NCBI GenBank assembly: GCA_017438945.1
Contig: JAFRUI010000009.1
Coordinates: forward strand, 1 to 51,600
Source of the DNA: Bacteroidales bacterium
GTDB lineage: Bacteria; Bacteroidota; Bacteroidia; Bacteroidales; WCHB1-69
Length of the DNA: 51,600 nt
Reading direction: 5' to 3'
Translations under genes and position numbers: made by a program
Notes under the pieces: generated by a model
What the model was told of the DNA's origin: nothing
The model's database searches: none
The model's input: the letters and a program-made list of their open reading frames with translations, nothing else
Shown here: positions 42,372 to 51,600 of the stretch, piece after piece
How the letters are laid out: each line of letters opens with the position of its first letter
How positions within the stretch are numbered: the first letter of the stretch is position 1

Positions 42372-42447
42372 GTTTTAAAGCAAATGAAAACGACATCCTG
42401 TTTTTCCGCCTCTTTTTCCCAAGGGAGTTTTTGTTTGAAAAAAAGAG

Positions 42448-42455
42448 TATCTTTG
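42448..42455 (+). promoter_or_regulatory. -7 promoter element upstream of the HTH gene
   Basis: TATCTTTG on the plus strand, exact match. It implies a leader of about 230-265 bases before the HTH start. Confidence 0.6.
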
Positions 42456-42727
42456 TACCATCCAAAGTGTAGAGAAACACTATAGGAGTTTATTGTTAAA
42501 GCATTGCGCTTGTTTTTGAACCGAAAAGCCTTAGAAACTTTTTTTCGAATACAAACAATAATTATATGACGGCCGCTCGCGCTATCGCGTGAAGTTGTGT
42601 TCGTTATAACTGTTTATATCGTCTTTCAAAAGGCATTCGGGTTCTTATAAATCGCTGGGTTTCATGCTTTTATAAAATTAAAACCGTTTGTATGGGAACC
42701 AGCAAACAACAAGTAGGAAGGAGCAAT

Positions 42728-42940
42728 ATGCATATAGGAAAAAAAATACGAGAGGTACTTCGTGAGAAGCGAATTCCGGTGAGCGAATTCGCCCGTATGG
42801 TGCATAGCGACCGCTCCAACATGTATCGTATTTTGAGTCGTGAAAGTATCGACACGTCGCTCTTACATCGCTATTCTCGTGTCTTAAATTACGACTTTTT
42901 CCGTGATCTTTCCGATGAATTTATAGAGAAAAAAGCCTGA
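42728..42940 (+). CDS. XRE-like helix-turn-helix protein, 70 aa
   Basis: 70 residues from ATG 42728: MHIGKKIREVLREKRIPVSEFARMV, then HSDRSNMYRILSRESIDTSLLHRYSRVL, the helix-turn-helix of an XRE/Cro-type fold, with a short helical end. An in-frame ATG at 42692 would add 12 unrelated residues; the later start is preceded by AAGGAG four bases upstream, rare in this phylum and in this window. It is the only recognisable DNA-binding regulator near the two giant genes and lies just upstream of them on the same strand. Whether it controls them is inference. A perfect inverted repeat lies 12 bases after its stop. Confidence 0.85.
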   Translation: MHIGKKIREVLREKRIPVSEFARMVHSDRSNMYRILSRESIDTSLLHRYSRVLNYDFFRDLSDEFIEKKA

Positions 42941-42952
42941 AAAAAGCCAAAT

Positions 42953-43012
42953 TTTGTTGTAAAATCAACTACAAGTTATCGTGTTCTTTACAACAAATCT
43001 CCTTTTTTTTTC
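42953..43012 (+). terminator. Inverted repeat after the HTH gene, with T-run
   Basis: Perfect 11-base arms TTTGTTGTAAA (42953-42963) and TTTACAACAAA (42987-42997) with a 23-base spacer, followed by a run of ten T. It could be an intrinsic terminator with a long loop or a two-fold symmetric binding site for a dimeric regulator. Confidence 0.55.
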
Positions 43013-43261
43013 GGGATTTTTATCCTTTTTTTGCATCTAGAAATGATTTCACCCTTTGCTTTCTTCTTGTTGGTTGACTTTCAGGAAGATGTGTCTTTTT
43101 TATTTTTATGTCAGGAATGTTAACTGACACATAACGGACAAACACCATTAAGACACTAAAGAAAGGGGTAATGTCATTTTTTCGCAACAGGATATGGAGT
43201 AAGAAACACATAATGTTATGCAATAAGCGTGCAAATTAATTTATAATGAAATAAAACAGAA
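43013..43261 (+). other. Long leader of the first giant gene, no gene seen
   Basis: About 250 bases, T-rich at the left end. TGTCAG at 43109-43114 and CTGACA at 43124-43129 form a small dyad, and TCAGGAA occurs twice about 30 bases apart. I see no TAnnTTTG element close to the giant gene start, so its promoter is not identified; it may be transcribed from the HTH promoter. Confidence 0.4.
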
Positions 43262-46200
43262 ATGAGAAAATTTACATTCGTAGTGGTTGCGTTTGTTTTG
43301 CTGGCGTTTTCAAATGCACTTCAAGCGCAAACCTGTGATTTTCAGGTGAAATTCGAGGTGATTCCCGCCACTTGCTACAACAACGGAAAGGTGGCCTACG
43401 CGCTCACCGATGCTTCAGGAAATGTGTTGACATCTTTGCCGGAAGGACTTTCTGAAGTTCGTTCATATTACATAGCCGAGGATGGTACTAAACTCTATTC
43501 AGGACTGTATCTTACGAATTCGGTGATGGCGGCACAGGGCGGCTGGGACACACTGATTGTCGATTATGGCACCTACACTGTGGGGGTGGAGGCAGTCTGC
43601 ACCCACACCTCTTCCTCGATGGGTGGCTACGAACATGTTAAGTTAGACACAAACACGGTACTTACCATTCCTACCATCTACGTGAAACCGTCGGCCTCGT
43701 CTCTCTATGTGACCGCCAACACCGAAGAAGGGTTCGGACGACATCCGTCCCTTCCGTGCAAGAACACTGGTCGCGTACAGCTCAAAATAGAGAACGGAAA
43801 GTTCCCCTATTATATCACCGTAGTCAAGCATGGAACCACCGACACTTTGCAAATCGACACCATTACAGCACCACAATACACTGGTACTTCGGAGTTGCGC
43901 TACGACTACAAAGATTACTACACTTTTGATGAAATGCCCCCTGGTGATTGGGATTTCTACTTGGTTGACGGATGCGACTACGGTTTGCCGCGTATGGGAC
44001 AGGTGGTGGAAGTTGAGGACTATCCGCTTCTTGATCATGTGGAAGTGTATGCTTCTTCAGGCAATATGGCCGACAGTAACGTGGTGAAAATCAAGGCGGT
44101 GTTAGATAAGGATTATTCTTTTCTTCCCGATTCCTTATCTAAATATGTAGAATACCGTTTCACATACGATGGAAATCCTTCCAGCGATTGGAAACCCTTG
44201 ACAGCGACCCTTGACGGGGAACAAGCCCTGCTGACCGACACCGTCGGTGACAAATACTGTGACATTTGGGACAAGGAAATCCAGCTGCAGTACCGTCGCA
44301 AGGTCTGCGAGGACACGACCGTCACCCGGTCATTCCATCTATATAAGCCTAACGAGAACTACTTTGTGCGAGATTTCTCAGACATCCGCGACTCTCTCGA
44401 GAATGTGGACCATACTTGTGACGACCTCCATTGGTGGCACCGAAGGTATCATGAAATATACTATAAATATAATGCTCCCTCGCAAGTGACCATTCATGAA
44501 GATCACACTTATTACCGCCATCACTATACCCATCCGCTGACGTGGGTCTATTATGACACTGAACTCGGCGACACCATCAAGAAAGATGTTGTAAATTCAA
44601 TCTCCAGCATTTCCCGGCTGTATGATACTGATGTGGAGGCCAAATACGGCGATTTCAGTTCGTACACGGCTGCTAACCCACTGAATATTCCCGTCCAAAG
44701 GACGTTGGTGGATGCGCGCGGTTGTGTTGTGTACAGCCGATTCGACTCTTTGTCGTATTGCTACGACCATGGTCCACAACTGGTTGATTGGAAAATATTT
44801 AATACCATTGGAGACCATTGCTGTACTACCCAAGGTGCTGTTGGAGTCTATGAAAACCACCATTCGGAGGTGGATCCCGATGGCACAACAATCATTCTGG
44901 AAGAGAGTCCGTATAACAACCGTTACAATTTCACAGCTGTTTATAGTTCTGCCTCCAATAGGTGGACGGTGAGTCGCGAAAACCTCGAGAATTTTGCTTC
45001 CATTACGGGAAGTAATGGTCTGTCCATTGTTCTTCGCGACTATTGTCTGCCTTCCGGACCCTACCAGTTCAGGGTGATGACCCCTTGTGACACTTTCGTC
45101 TTACGCGATAACATCGCTTTTCCGAATATCTACAGTACCGAGATGGTGGAGGTGCCAGTGTTCGCCCAAAGCCAGCATTGTACCGATAGGTATATCACCT
45201 ATACACAAGGACAGTTCGCCCGCGTGAGCCGCAACACCTCTGTGACGACGGGTTTGCCGCTGGCAGATGAGATCCTCAACTTGCCCACCTATTTTGAGAT
45301 AATAGGCGGTCCGACAGGCGGCTACGATGGAGATCTCCACACCGTGAACGATCCTATCCGCATCTCCATGCCAGGTGACTATGTGGTAAAGGTGGCACCG
45401 AGAACTTCACAACAACTCTGCGACTTGACACCTTATTATGACACCATCCACTACGATGGTGCCACTGTGGAGTTTGAATACGCATACGCCTTTTTGTGCG
45501 ACTCCACCAGTTTGGAAGGCACTGTCTATGTGAAGGGTGTCAACGGCACTCCGCCATATATCTACACTCTTTTCGATGAGGCAGAAAAGCAGGGCAATGT
45601 GGTGGAGACTATCACGATGAGTGACACTACACAACCCGCCATCTTTTCTAACAAAACGATGAATGCCAAACACGAGATGTCGTGCCTGATAGAGGATGCC
45701 TGCGGTGCCTATTTCCACGTGAATTTCTATCCCCGTACTTTGGCCGATGTGCAGAAACTCTGGTTCGATGGCGGACTCACTGCCTCGGAAACCTGCGAAG
45801 GTTCTACCATCCAAGTCCATGCTTTAGAAATAGCCTCAATTCTCAAATACGAATGGTACAATCCTCAGAATCAACTTGTTGATTCGATTTCTTCGCCCAA
45901 CATTTTCATTCCTCGCGGCGCAGAAGATGGCTGGTACAAGGTGGTCATTCGCAACAGCGGATGTCAGGATAGTATTGTCGATAGTGTGAAACTTACTGTG
46001 AAAGAGGCTCCCACTATCTCGATCCACCAAAACGCAGAGATCTGTCCTGGTGAGGTAGTGAACTTGAGTTTTGTCCCTACCAGTCCCAGTGGCGATTCTA
46101 TAACTGTCACTATAGCCTTTGAGAATGCCGATGGCATTGAAACGAGAACTTACTACACCGCATCAGGAGTGGCTCTTGATGAAGAATATATCACGCTTAC

Positions 46201-48058
46201 CGATGCCAAAATCTATCCGTTAAGCCTAAGTGACGGAAATTGCGACTATACGCTGGCCGATGAATATGACACCACATATATAACAACGAAGAAGGACATC
46301 GCAAATGCCTGCAACTTGTTGGGGTCTAACGACACGGTGTGCTACGGAGGGGGTGTCAGTTTTGCGGCACATTCCACGATGGAGAAACCCTACACCATCC
46401 GTTGGTACAGCGACTATGAACTCACTCACCTGCTAAAAGAGGAGACCATGACCGCTACGGGTGCGGATATTTCCTACTATGACACGCTTGGCCTCACGCA
46501 TCACACCGAGGTCTTTGTGTCTATTGAAAAAGAGGGCTATTGCCCCACCGTCTATGGTCTGCCCACTAATACGGTGAACTTGTCCAATGGCAATACAGAG
46601 CTTCCTTGTGGCCGAGTGTTGCGTGTGTACGACGATGGCGGTGCCAACGGGGACTATTCAGTAGGCGCGAACACACGACACACCTATATCACTGCCGACG
46701 GCAAACCGGTGAGCATCCATTTTGAGGAACTTGACCTTTCGGAGACCGCCCATCTGTTGGTGATTACGGGAACAGCGTTAAGCGTTGATTCCGTGCTTTA
46801 TGACCTGACGGCCGGCAGTCCGAATCCAGGCATTATCACCTCGCACGGCAATGCCCTCACCCTCTACTTTATTCCCGGCATGAAGCCCGCTTCCGGTTGG
46901 AACGCCATCGTGGAACATGTTCCCGGCATGGCCGTGGCCGAGGTGTGGAAAAGAAACGATGTGATGATACAGGATGAGGTGTGCCAGAGTCAGACCAACC
47001 CCTACGACGACCCCTTTGGCGTGGTGCCCGATGTGGTGCCCGAGCTCTCCCTATTGAACAGAAACATGCGCAAAGCCGGCACCTACACCTACACACAGAC
47101 CCTCCCTGGGGCTGATGCCCATGGCTGCGACTCCACGGTGACGTTCATCCTGACAGTGCACCCTCCAGCGCGCCACGACACCACGGTGGTGACCACCAAT
47201 CTGATACTTAGCGAGCAGGGACCCTTTGTGTGGCCTGCGGATGGCAGAAGCTACACGGTTTCCGGCCGTTACAGCAAGCACACGGCTAAGTCCGATGGAT
47301 GTGACAGTTTGGACATCATGGATTTTATTGTACTGCAAGTGGATACCACCGACAACGAGATTTGCAAGGACGAAACCACACGGCTGGGAGTGACAGTGAC
47401 GGTTCCTGAACTCAATTTCAGTGACGATATCATCCCGCCTACCGTTGCCATTGGCGATGTGTTGTGCGATGACGGAAGCGTCATAAAGGTGGACTCCTTC
47501 CTTAAAAGCGACAAAATAGCCAAAGGGGTGGTGTTTTATGTGGACAATTCTGACATGCACGGGAAAGCGGTCGCATTGAACAACGCCACCCCCACAACTT
47601 GTTCTTGGTCACCTGTGGAAACGAGCGACCAAGTTCACTCTCTGCGTTCTTGCACCAATGCCACCGAGGCCATACAAGATTTTGACGGACTGAGCAACAC
47701 CTTGGAAATCAAATACACAGCGGAGCAAATAAGTATATTTGACTTCCAACAAAACGCTCCAGCGGCCTACTATTGCTATTACTATGACCACATCAGTCTT
47801 TCCACAGGGAATGTTCCGCTGGGTTGGTATCTCCCTTCTGCTGGTGAGCTTAACCTATTGTATGCGAACAAAGAAAATGTCAATGCTACACTAAAAAAAC
47901 TCCATGACACAAATGCCGCAGCATCGACATTGTGGCAATATTATTGGTCCTCCACCGAACAAAATCCATCCAGAGCATGGAATGTCCAAAATGAAGGAGC
48001 ACTAAGCGTTGCTAACGAAAGCGAGATGCTTTATGTACGGTCAATTATCTCTTTTTGA
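43262..48058 (+). CDS. Giant secreted multidomain protein with C-terminal Lcl-like domain, 1598 aa
   Basis: Signal peptide MRKFTFVVVAFVLLAFSNALQAQ. The N-terminal half is a chain of SprB/PKD-like beta modules, each opening with a Cys-containing strand of the type ATCYNNGKVAYAL, GDHCCTTQGAVGVYENH or FLCDSTSLEGTVYVKGVNGTPPYIYTL. The middle contains an Ig/PKD-like module with AEICPGEVVNLSF, and later modules carry GCDS strands (HGCDSTVTFILTV, DGCDSLDIMDF). The C-terminus (about residues 1410-1598) is Lcl/DUF1566-like: GVVFYVDNSDMHGKAVAL, GWYLPSAGELNLL and YYWSSTEQNPSRAW. There is no T9SS C-terminal signal. The next gene starts 59 bases downstream with a domain of the same kind. Probably a surface adhesin; ligand unknown. 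Confidence 0.8.
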   Translation: MRKFTFVVVAFVLLAFSNALQAQTCDFQVKFEVIPATCYNNGKVAYALTDASGNVLTSLPEGLSEVRSYYIAEDGTKLYSGLYLTNSVMAAQGGWDTLIVDYGTYTVGVEAVCTHTSSSMGGYEHVKLDTNTVLTIPTIYVKPSASSLYVTANTEEGFGRHPSLPCKNTGRVQLKIENGKFPYYITVVKHGTTDTLQIDTITAPQYTGTSELRYDYKDYYTFDEMPPGDWDFYLVDGCDYGLPRMGQVVEVEDYPLLDHVEVYASSGNMADSNVVKIKAVLDKDYSFLPDSLSKYVEYRFTYDGNPSSDWKPLTATLDGEQALLTDTVGDKYCDIWDKEIQLQYRRKVCEDTTVTRSFHLYKPNENYFVRDFSDIRDSLENVDHTCDDLHWWHRRYHEIYYKYNAPSQVTIHEDHTYYRHHYTHPLTWVYYDTELGDTIKKDVVNSISSISRLYDTDVEAKYGDFSSYTAANPLNIPVQRTLVDARGCVVYSRFDSLSYCYDHGPQLVDWKIFNTIGDHCCTTQGAVGVYENHHSEVDPDGTTIILEESPYNNRYNFTAVYSSASNRWTVSRENLENFASITGSNGLSIVLRDYCLPSGPYQFRVMTPCDTFVLRDNIAFPNIYSTEMVEVPVFAQSQHCTDRYITYTQGQFARVSRNTSVTTGLPLADEILNLPTYFEIIGGPTGGYDGDLHTVNDPIRISMPGDYVVKVAPRTSQQLCDLTPYYDTIHYDGATVEFEYAYAFLCDSTSLEGTVYVKGVNGTPPYIYTLFDEAEKQGNVVETITMSDTTQPAIFSNKTMNAKHEMSCLIEDACGAYFHVNFYPRTLADVQKLWFDGGLTASETCEGSTIQVHALEIASILKYEWYNPQNQLVDSISSPNIFIPRGAEDGWYKVVIRNSGCQDSIVDSVKLTVKEAPTISIHQNAEICPGEVVNLSFVPTSPSGDSITVTIAFENADGIETRTYYTASGVALDEEYITLTDAKIYPLSLSDGNCDYTLADEYDTTYITTKKDIANACNLLGSNDTVCYGGGVSFAAHSTMEKPYTIRWYSDYELTHLLKEETMTATGADISYYDTLGLTHHTEVFVSIEKEGYCPTVYGLPTNTVNLSNGNTELPCGRVLRVYDDGGANGDYSVGANTRHTYITADGKPVSIHFEELDLSETAHLLVITGTALSVDSVLYDLTAGSPNPGIITSHGNALTLYFIPGMKPASGWNAIVEHVPGMAVAEVWKRNDVMIQDEVCQSQTNPYDDPFGVVPDVVPELSLLNRNMRKAGTYTYTQTLPGADAHGCDSTVTFILTVHPPARHDTTVVTTNLILSEQGPFVWPADGRSYTVSGRYSKHTAKSDGCDSLDIMDFIVLQVDTTDNEICKDETTRLGVTVTVPELNFSDDIIPPTVAIGDVLCDDGSVIKVDSFLKSDKIAKGVVFYVDNSDMHGKAVALNNATPTTCSWSPVETSDQVHSLRSCTNATEAIQDFDGLSNTLEIKYTAEQISIFDFQQNAPAAYYCYYYDHISLSTGNVPLGWYLPSAGELNLLYANKENVNATLKKLHDTNAAASTLWQYYWSSTEQNPSRAWNVQNEGALSVANESEMLYVRSIISF

Positions 48059-48117
48059 CATCATTATTATAAACCCATACGTAATTGATTATGACATTAA
48101 TATATACAAAAAAGGAA

Positions 48118-51100
48118 ATGGAATTAAAAAGTATCAGTAAAGTCGTACTCGTATTTTTGATGATACAAATGGGGGTGTTTCACATAGCTGCCCAAACATG
48201 GCATGTAGGGGATATTTATACTTTTCCAGACGGTGCGAAAGGGGTGGTCTGTTATGTGGATCCTCAGAATGCGAAAAAAGGATGGGTTGTGGATTTGAAC
48301 GATTTGCCAGGCACATACAGTATGTGGACAGGAACAAGACCAGAAGGACTTTCTGTCTCTAATCTTATGTCTTTTGCCACATCTTCATGGAACTTTGAAG
48401 GCAGACAGCAAACTGAGATATTATTGAAATCAGGTCAATCTCCCGCTGCTGAAGCGGTCGATTTTTACAGCGGTTGGTATATTCCCGACATTGTCCAGCT
48501 TCGTAAAATTTATGGACTCATCCCAATTATTAAAGCGAACATCGAGGCCGCAGGAGGGACAATCACCCAAATGTCAGAGCCGAACAGAAACTATTGGAGT
48601 TCATCTGTTTCAAGCGGTTATGCCGTTTCCGCATTCCGCATAGTCAACACAAACGGCCAATATAATGGACGTGTTGAGACAAGAAATGGAAATGTGTCTT
48701 TAGACATGCACATCCGGAGAGTTCGTGATTTCGGTGACGAGGCTGAGGCCTACTGGATAAACCCTTACTTGGCCGACAGCATCAAAACCGGCAGCATGGA
48801 GGCAAGTCCCGATGTAACCACCACTTACGACGCCGTGGTGGTGTTTGGCACCGACACCTTCCCGGTCACAGGCACTGTGCTTGTGCACGAGAAATACGAC
48901 ACGGACACTCTCCATGAGGTCGTTTGCCAAAGCTCTATCCCGTTCAACTCCGCAAAGAGCAGCTTGTTCACGAACCTTGATGTCTCCACGGCAACGAACG
49001 GTTATGACACCCTCAGCGTGACAACCCAAACCATCTACGGCTGCGACAGCACCGTCACTCTGCTGCTCAAAGTGGTGGGTGACTGCGAACATATCTATCG
49101 CGACTCTATCTGTCCGATTGTGACCCAACATGATTTCGCCCCGTTCGACACCACTTTCCTGCCGGGAACCCATTCGGGCGTGTATGAACATCATGGACAG
49201 AAAATAGTCGATGGTATCGTTTTCGACACGGTGGCCTACTATGATTTGACGATTATGCCTGAGTATCATCATTCCGAGGATCTGCATCTTTGTCTCGAAG
49301 AAGAGACCGCGGCCTTCCTATACGAAGGGAATGAACACGTTACGATTACTATTTCGAATGGAAGAATAATATTGGATTCCGACTCCCCTGATGTGGTGAT
49401 TGATTCCACAGACAACATATACGGCAACTTTGTCTTGCGCATGACCACTGACTTTGGCTGCGACAGTCTTGTGACGCTCCACATCGACACGGCTGAGGTG
49501 CAGTACAACACGGTGCAGCGCGAAGACCTCTTCAACCTCAATACGGTCGAATGCACAGACCGTGTAGTCAGTGAAGAAAACGGTGAAAGTTATTCCATTC
49601 CGACAAACAACCAATACGGTTACTCTTGTTCCCAGCAAATCTTCACTCCTGCCGAGGTCGGGGAGGCTGCCGTGATCAGCACCATCTCATTCAACTATGC
49701 TTCGACTACTGCGATGACGGCGAAAACGAATGTGAAAATCTATTTGGCGCACACCTCCAAAGAGTATTTTTCCAGCACCACGGACTGGGTGTCCCCCTCC
49801 GCCATGACCATGGTTTTCGACGGGGAACTGAATTGCACCAACAAGGGCTGGAACGAGTTTGTCTTAAACCATCCTTTCGAATACAACGGCAGTGACAATC
49901 TGTTAGTGATGGTATTGGACGAGTCGGGCGTTTTTGACGGTACTTCCTATAATTATTATTATACCAACACGCCCTCGTCTTCCTATATGACACTGTATAA
50001 GGGAAGCTCCTCGGCGTGGAGTCCCACCACTTTCGGGACACGCTTAAACTATCGGAGTGATATCCGTTTTTATGGATGCACTTCTGAAAACGTATACTAC
50101 TCCACGGAGCTGGCAGGGAAGACCTTCACGGTGAGCGAGCCTGGCATCTACACCATTTCGGATACGGTTCTCGCCAGCAATGGATGTGACAGTATTATTA
50201 CCCGCATCCTCATTGTGGAAGAACCGTACGATGATGAGATCTGCGACAGCGTTTTCACAGAATCCAATTCATGGGAAGACAATGTGGGATCGTATTGTTG
50301 GCATTATAACAGTAAAGAGTTCTGTGTTGCGGGTAATGAAGTAGGCAGCCACGGCTACTACGAATTTGCCGACAAAGAGGATGTGAATGGTGTGGAAATC
50401 GATGTCACACGATATTTGAAACTTACAATCAATCCGACATACCGAGACACAGATTCTCTTTCTCTCTGTCTCTATGAGGATTCCACGATGGTTAGCTATA
50501 TGGTGAATGGATCGGAGCTGGTTTTCTCCGTTACCGAGTCATCTGTTACGGCCACTAATGTTGTGCCTGATGTGGAGGTGGTGACTTTAGATACCACCGG
50601 GGGTGTCTTTGCACTGAAAATGCAGACTGTTCACGGTTGCGACAGCGTACTCATCTTACAAATCAACCGTGAAGTGGTGAAGCGTGACACGATATACGTT
50701 GACACGCTTCACATCCCTGGTGAGGATTACGACAAGATCGTTTCGGGTCACACCTTCCATGTCATTGGTTCAGGTTTACAAACCTACATGGACACGGTTC
50801 ATGGGAGTAACGGTTGTGACAGCATAGTGGCAATCCTGCTCTACGTTGGAGAACCCTATTACGACACTATCTGCGAACCCGAGCTGGCTAGTTACACATG
50901 GGGCGGCCGTTTGCTGCCGTCAACCACCAACGCGGACGGATTCTACGAGTTTCACGGAACGATGATGGTGGATGGAACCCCACTTGATACGGTTGCCCTC
51001 TTGAAGCTGACGGTGAAACCGACATCTGCGACCGAGCAAAGCGCGCAACTCTGTCTTGCAAGCGAGACCGAATCCAAGACCTTCGCCTATGAGGAGGACA

Positions 51101-51600
51101 GTCGGATTAGCATCACGGTAACTCCGGGCACAGGCGTTGCAGTGGCTTCCTCTACAACCGAAATCGAGGTTATCGTCGTTGATGCCGTCAACGGTGAGTT
51201 CATCCTGAAGACCACCGCCGCCAACGGTTGCGACAGCATCGTGACCCTGCACATTGACTACAATGTTGTGCAACGCGACACTGTCTATAAAGACACGGTG
51301 TATTCTGGCACGCCCTACGACATGGAGCTCGCCGGTAAGACCTTCACAGTGGATCACGCCGGCACCTACACCATCACCGATACGATCCATGGCGGTGCGG
51401 CCAACGGCTGCGATAGCATTACCACACATATCGTCACTGTCGAGGAGCTGAATTTCCCGCCCCTCGTGGTGAAGTCCAACGACTGCGAGTGGATGTACGA
51501 CGGGACCTACCGCACCTGCGAGGACTACACGGTGACCTACGGCGGGGACACGATACCCGAATGCGCGGCCTGCACGCCTCCTCCGGGCGCCCACCAGTAC
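48118..51600 (+). CDS. Giant secreted repeat protein with N-terminal Lcl-like domain, 5' part (runs off the right edge)
   Basis: I read this frame codon by codon to the window end: 1161 codons with no stop, so the C-terminus is missing. Start MELKSISKVVLVFLMIQMGVF is a signal peptide ending near HIAAQ; an in-frame ATG at 48091 is possible. An Lcl/DUF1566-like domain follows (about residues 27-205: KGVVCYVDPQ, GWYIPDIVQLRKIYG, NYWSSSVSSGYAVSAF). Then come at least seven beta modules with a terminal GCDS strand (YGCDSTVTLLL, FGCDSLVTLHI, NGCDSIITRIL, HGCDSVLILQI, NGCDSIVAILL, NGCDSIVTLHI, NGCDSITTHIV). One domain of another type at about 49560-50090 (YGYSCSQQIFTPAEVG ... WNEFVLNHPFEYNGSDNLLVMV) resembles a jelly-roll. 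A T9SS signal would lie outside the window. Confidence 0.85.
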   Translation, partial: MELKSISKVVLVFLMIQMGVFHIAAQTWHVGDIYTFPDGAKGVVCYVDPQNAKKGWVVDLNDLPGTYSMWTGTRPEGLSVSNLMSFATSSWNFEGRQQTEILLKSGQSPAAEAVDFYSGWYIPDIVQLRKIYGLIPIIKANIEAAGGTITQMSEPNRNYWSSSVSSGYAVSAFRIVNTNGQYNGRVETRNGNVSLDMHIRRVRDFGDEAEAYWINPYLADSIKTGSMEASPDVTTTYDAVVVFGTDTFPVTGTVLVHEKYDTDTLHEVVCQSSIPFNSAKSSLFTNLDVSTATNGYDTLSVTTQTIYGCDSTVTLLLKVVGDCEHIYRDSICPIVTQHDFAPFDTTFLPGTHSGVYEHHGQKIVDGIVFDTVAYYDLTIMPEYHHSEDLHLCLEEETAAFLYEGNEHVTITISNGRIILDSDSPDVVIDSTDNIYGNFVLRMTTDFGCDSLVTLHIDTAEVQYNTVQREDLFNLNTVECTDRVVSEENGESYSIPTNNQYGYSCSQQIFTPAEVGEAAVISTISFNYASTTAMTAKTNVKIYLAHTSKEYFSSTTDWVSPSAMTMVFDGELNCTNKGWNEFVLNHPFEYNGSDNLLVMVLDESGVFDGTSYNYYYTNTPSSSYMTLYKGSSSAWSPTTFGTRLNYRSDIRFYGCTSENVYYSTELAGKTFTVSEPGIYTISDTVLASNGCDSIITRILIVEEPYDDEICDSVFTESNSWEDNVGSYCWHYNSKEFCVAGNEVGSHGYYEFADKEDVNGVEIDVTRYLKLTINPTYRDTDSLSLCLYEDSTMVSYMVNGSELVFSVTESSVTATNVVPDVEVVTLDTTGGVFALKMQTVHGCDSVLILQINREVVKRDTIYVDTLHIPGEDYDKIVSGHTFHVIGSGLQTYMDTVHGSNGCDSIVAILLYVGEPYYDTICEPELASYTWGGRLLPSTTNADGFYEFHGTMMVDGTPLDTVALLKLTVKPTSATEQSAQLCLASETESKTFAYEEDSRISITVTPGTGVAVASSTTEIEVIVVDAVNGEFILKTTAANGCDSIVTLHIDYNVVQRDTVYKDTVYSGTPYDMELAGKTFTVDHAGTYTITDTIHGGAANGCDSITTHIVTVEELNFPPLVVKSNDCEWMYDGTYRTCEDYTVTYGGDTIPECAACTPPPGAHQY

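Larger units (their letters stand above)
42323..42691 (+). other. 369-base gap: terminator, promoter and structured leader of the HTH gene
   Basis: The gap holds the metallopeptidase terminator, then a promoter element at 42448-42455, and after it about 230 bases without a gene. The leader opens with a possible hairpin (AGTGT-AGAGAA-ACACT at 42466-42481), contains CGCG-CTAT-CGCG near 42577-42590, and ends with a weak inverted pair TTATAAA / TTTATAA just before the HTH start region. Its length is unusual here, where most leaders are 20-60 bases. Confidence 0.5.

Noticed and set aside
43020-43223. Minus-strand open frame of 67 codons in the giant-gene leader
   Set aside because: No family-like sequence and low-complexity codons; overlaps the T-run and dyad of the leader.

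Overview
The window reads as chromosome from an uncultured anaerobic Bacteroidales bacterium (phylum Bacteroidota). The evidence is consistent across the window. Many genes are preceded by the Bacteroidota -7 promoter element TAnnTTTG and almost none by a Shine-Dalgarno sequence. One protein ends in a type IX secretion (T9SS) CHU_C / gliding-type C-terminal domain. DUF5686, DUF4295 and FISUMP proteins are present. There are no rRNAs, CRISPR arrays or recognisable insertion sequences.

Layout. 1-1.9 kb: the C-terminus of an outer-membrane beta-barrel, a 31-residue Smr-domain fragment and an unknown secreted protein. 2.0-7.6 kb: a threonine dehydrogenase / lysine 2,3-aminomutase operon, tRNA-Pro(GGG), and a four-gene 2-oxoacid:ferredoxin oxidoreductase operon. 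7.9-10.4 kb: an AlkZ-related protein, a lipoprotein and an iron-containing alcohol dehydrogenase. 10.6-21 kb: two large secreted FISUMP proteins flanking a housekeeping run (miaA, pRiA4b ORF-3-like, YebC, an unknown, tsaE). 21.2-26.3 kb: MATE exporter, GlcNAc-type kinase, nadE and an L,D-transpeptidase lipoprotein. 26.4-29.6 kb: esterase, superoxide dismutase, DUF4295, rpmG, obgE. 29.7-39.7 kb: a CHU_C surface protein, a DUF5686 outer-membrane protein, a methionine gamma-lyase-like enzyme, an unknown secreted protein and an orphan CoA-transferase subunit A. 39.8-42.3 kb: nadB and a YpfJ-type metallopeptidase. 42.4-51.6 kb: a small HTH regulator, then two giant secreted multidomain proteins, the second running off the right edge.

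Together the metabolic genes (KamA, Tdh, ketoacid:ferredoxin oxidoreductase, Met/Cys lyase, CoA-transferase subunit, Fe-ADH) suggest an amino-acid-fermenting anaerobe. The rest is a large investment in modular surface or secreted proteins (FISUMP, Lcl/DUF1566, P-domain, FN3-like, PKD, SBBP).

The most unusual features are not genes. The first is a family of degenerate tandem repeats with a 7-base period in at least eleven intergenic gaps, often touching stop codons. The second is a family of 28-bp palindromes with conserved arms and variable cores, also purely intergenic. Among proteins, the most unusual points are a sorting-domain-like beta module at the N-terminus of both FISUMP proteins, and tandem giant genes that meet at Lcl-like domains.
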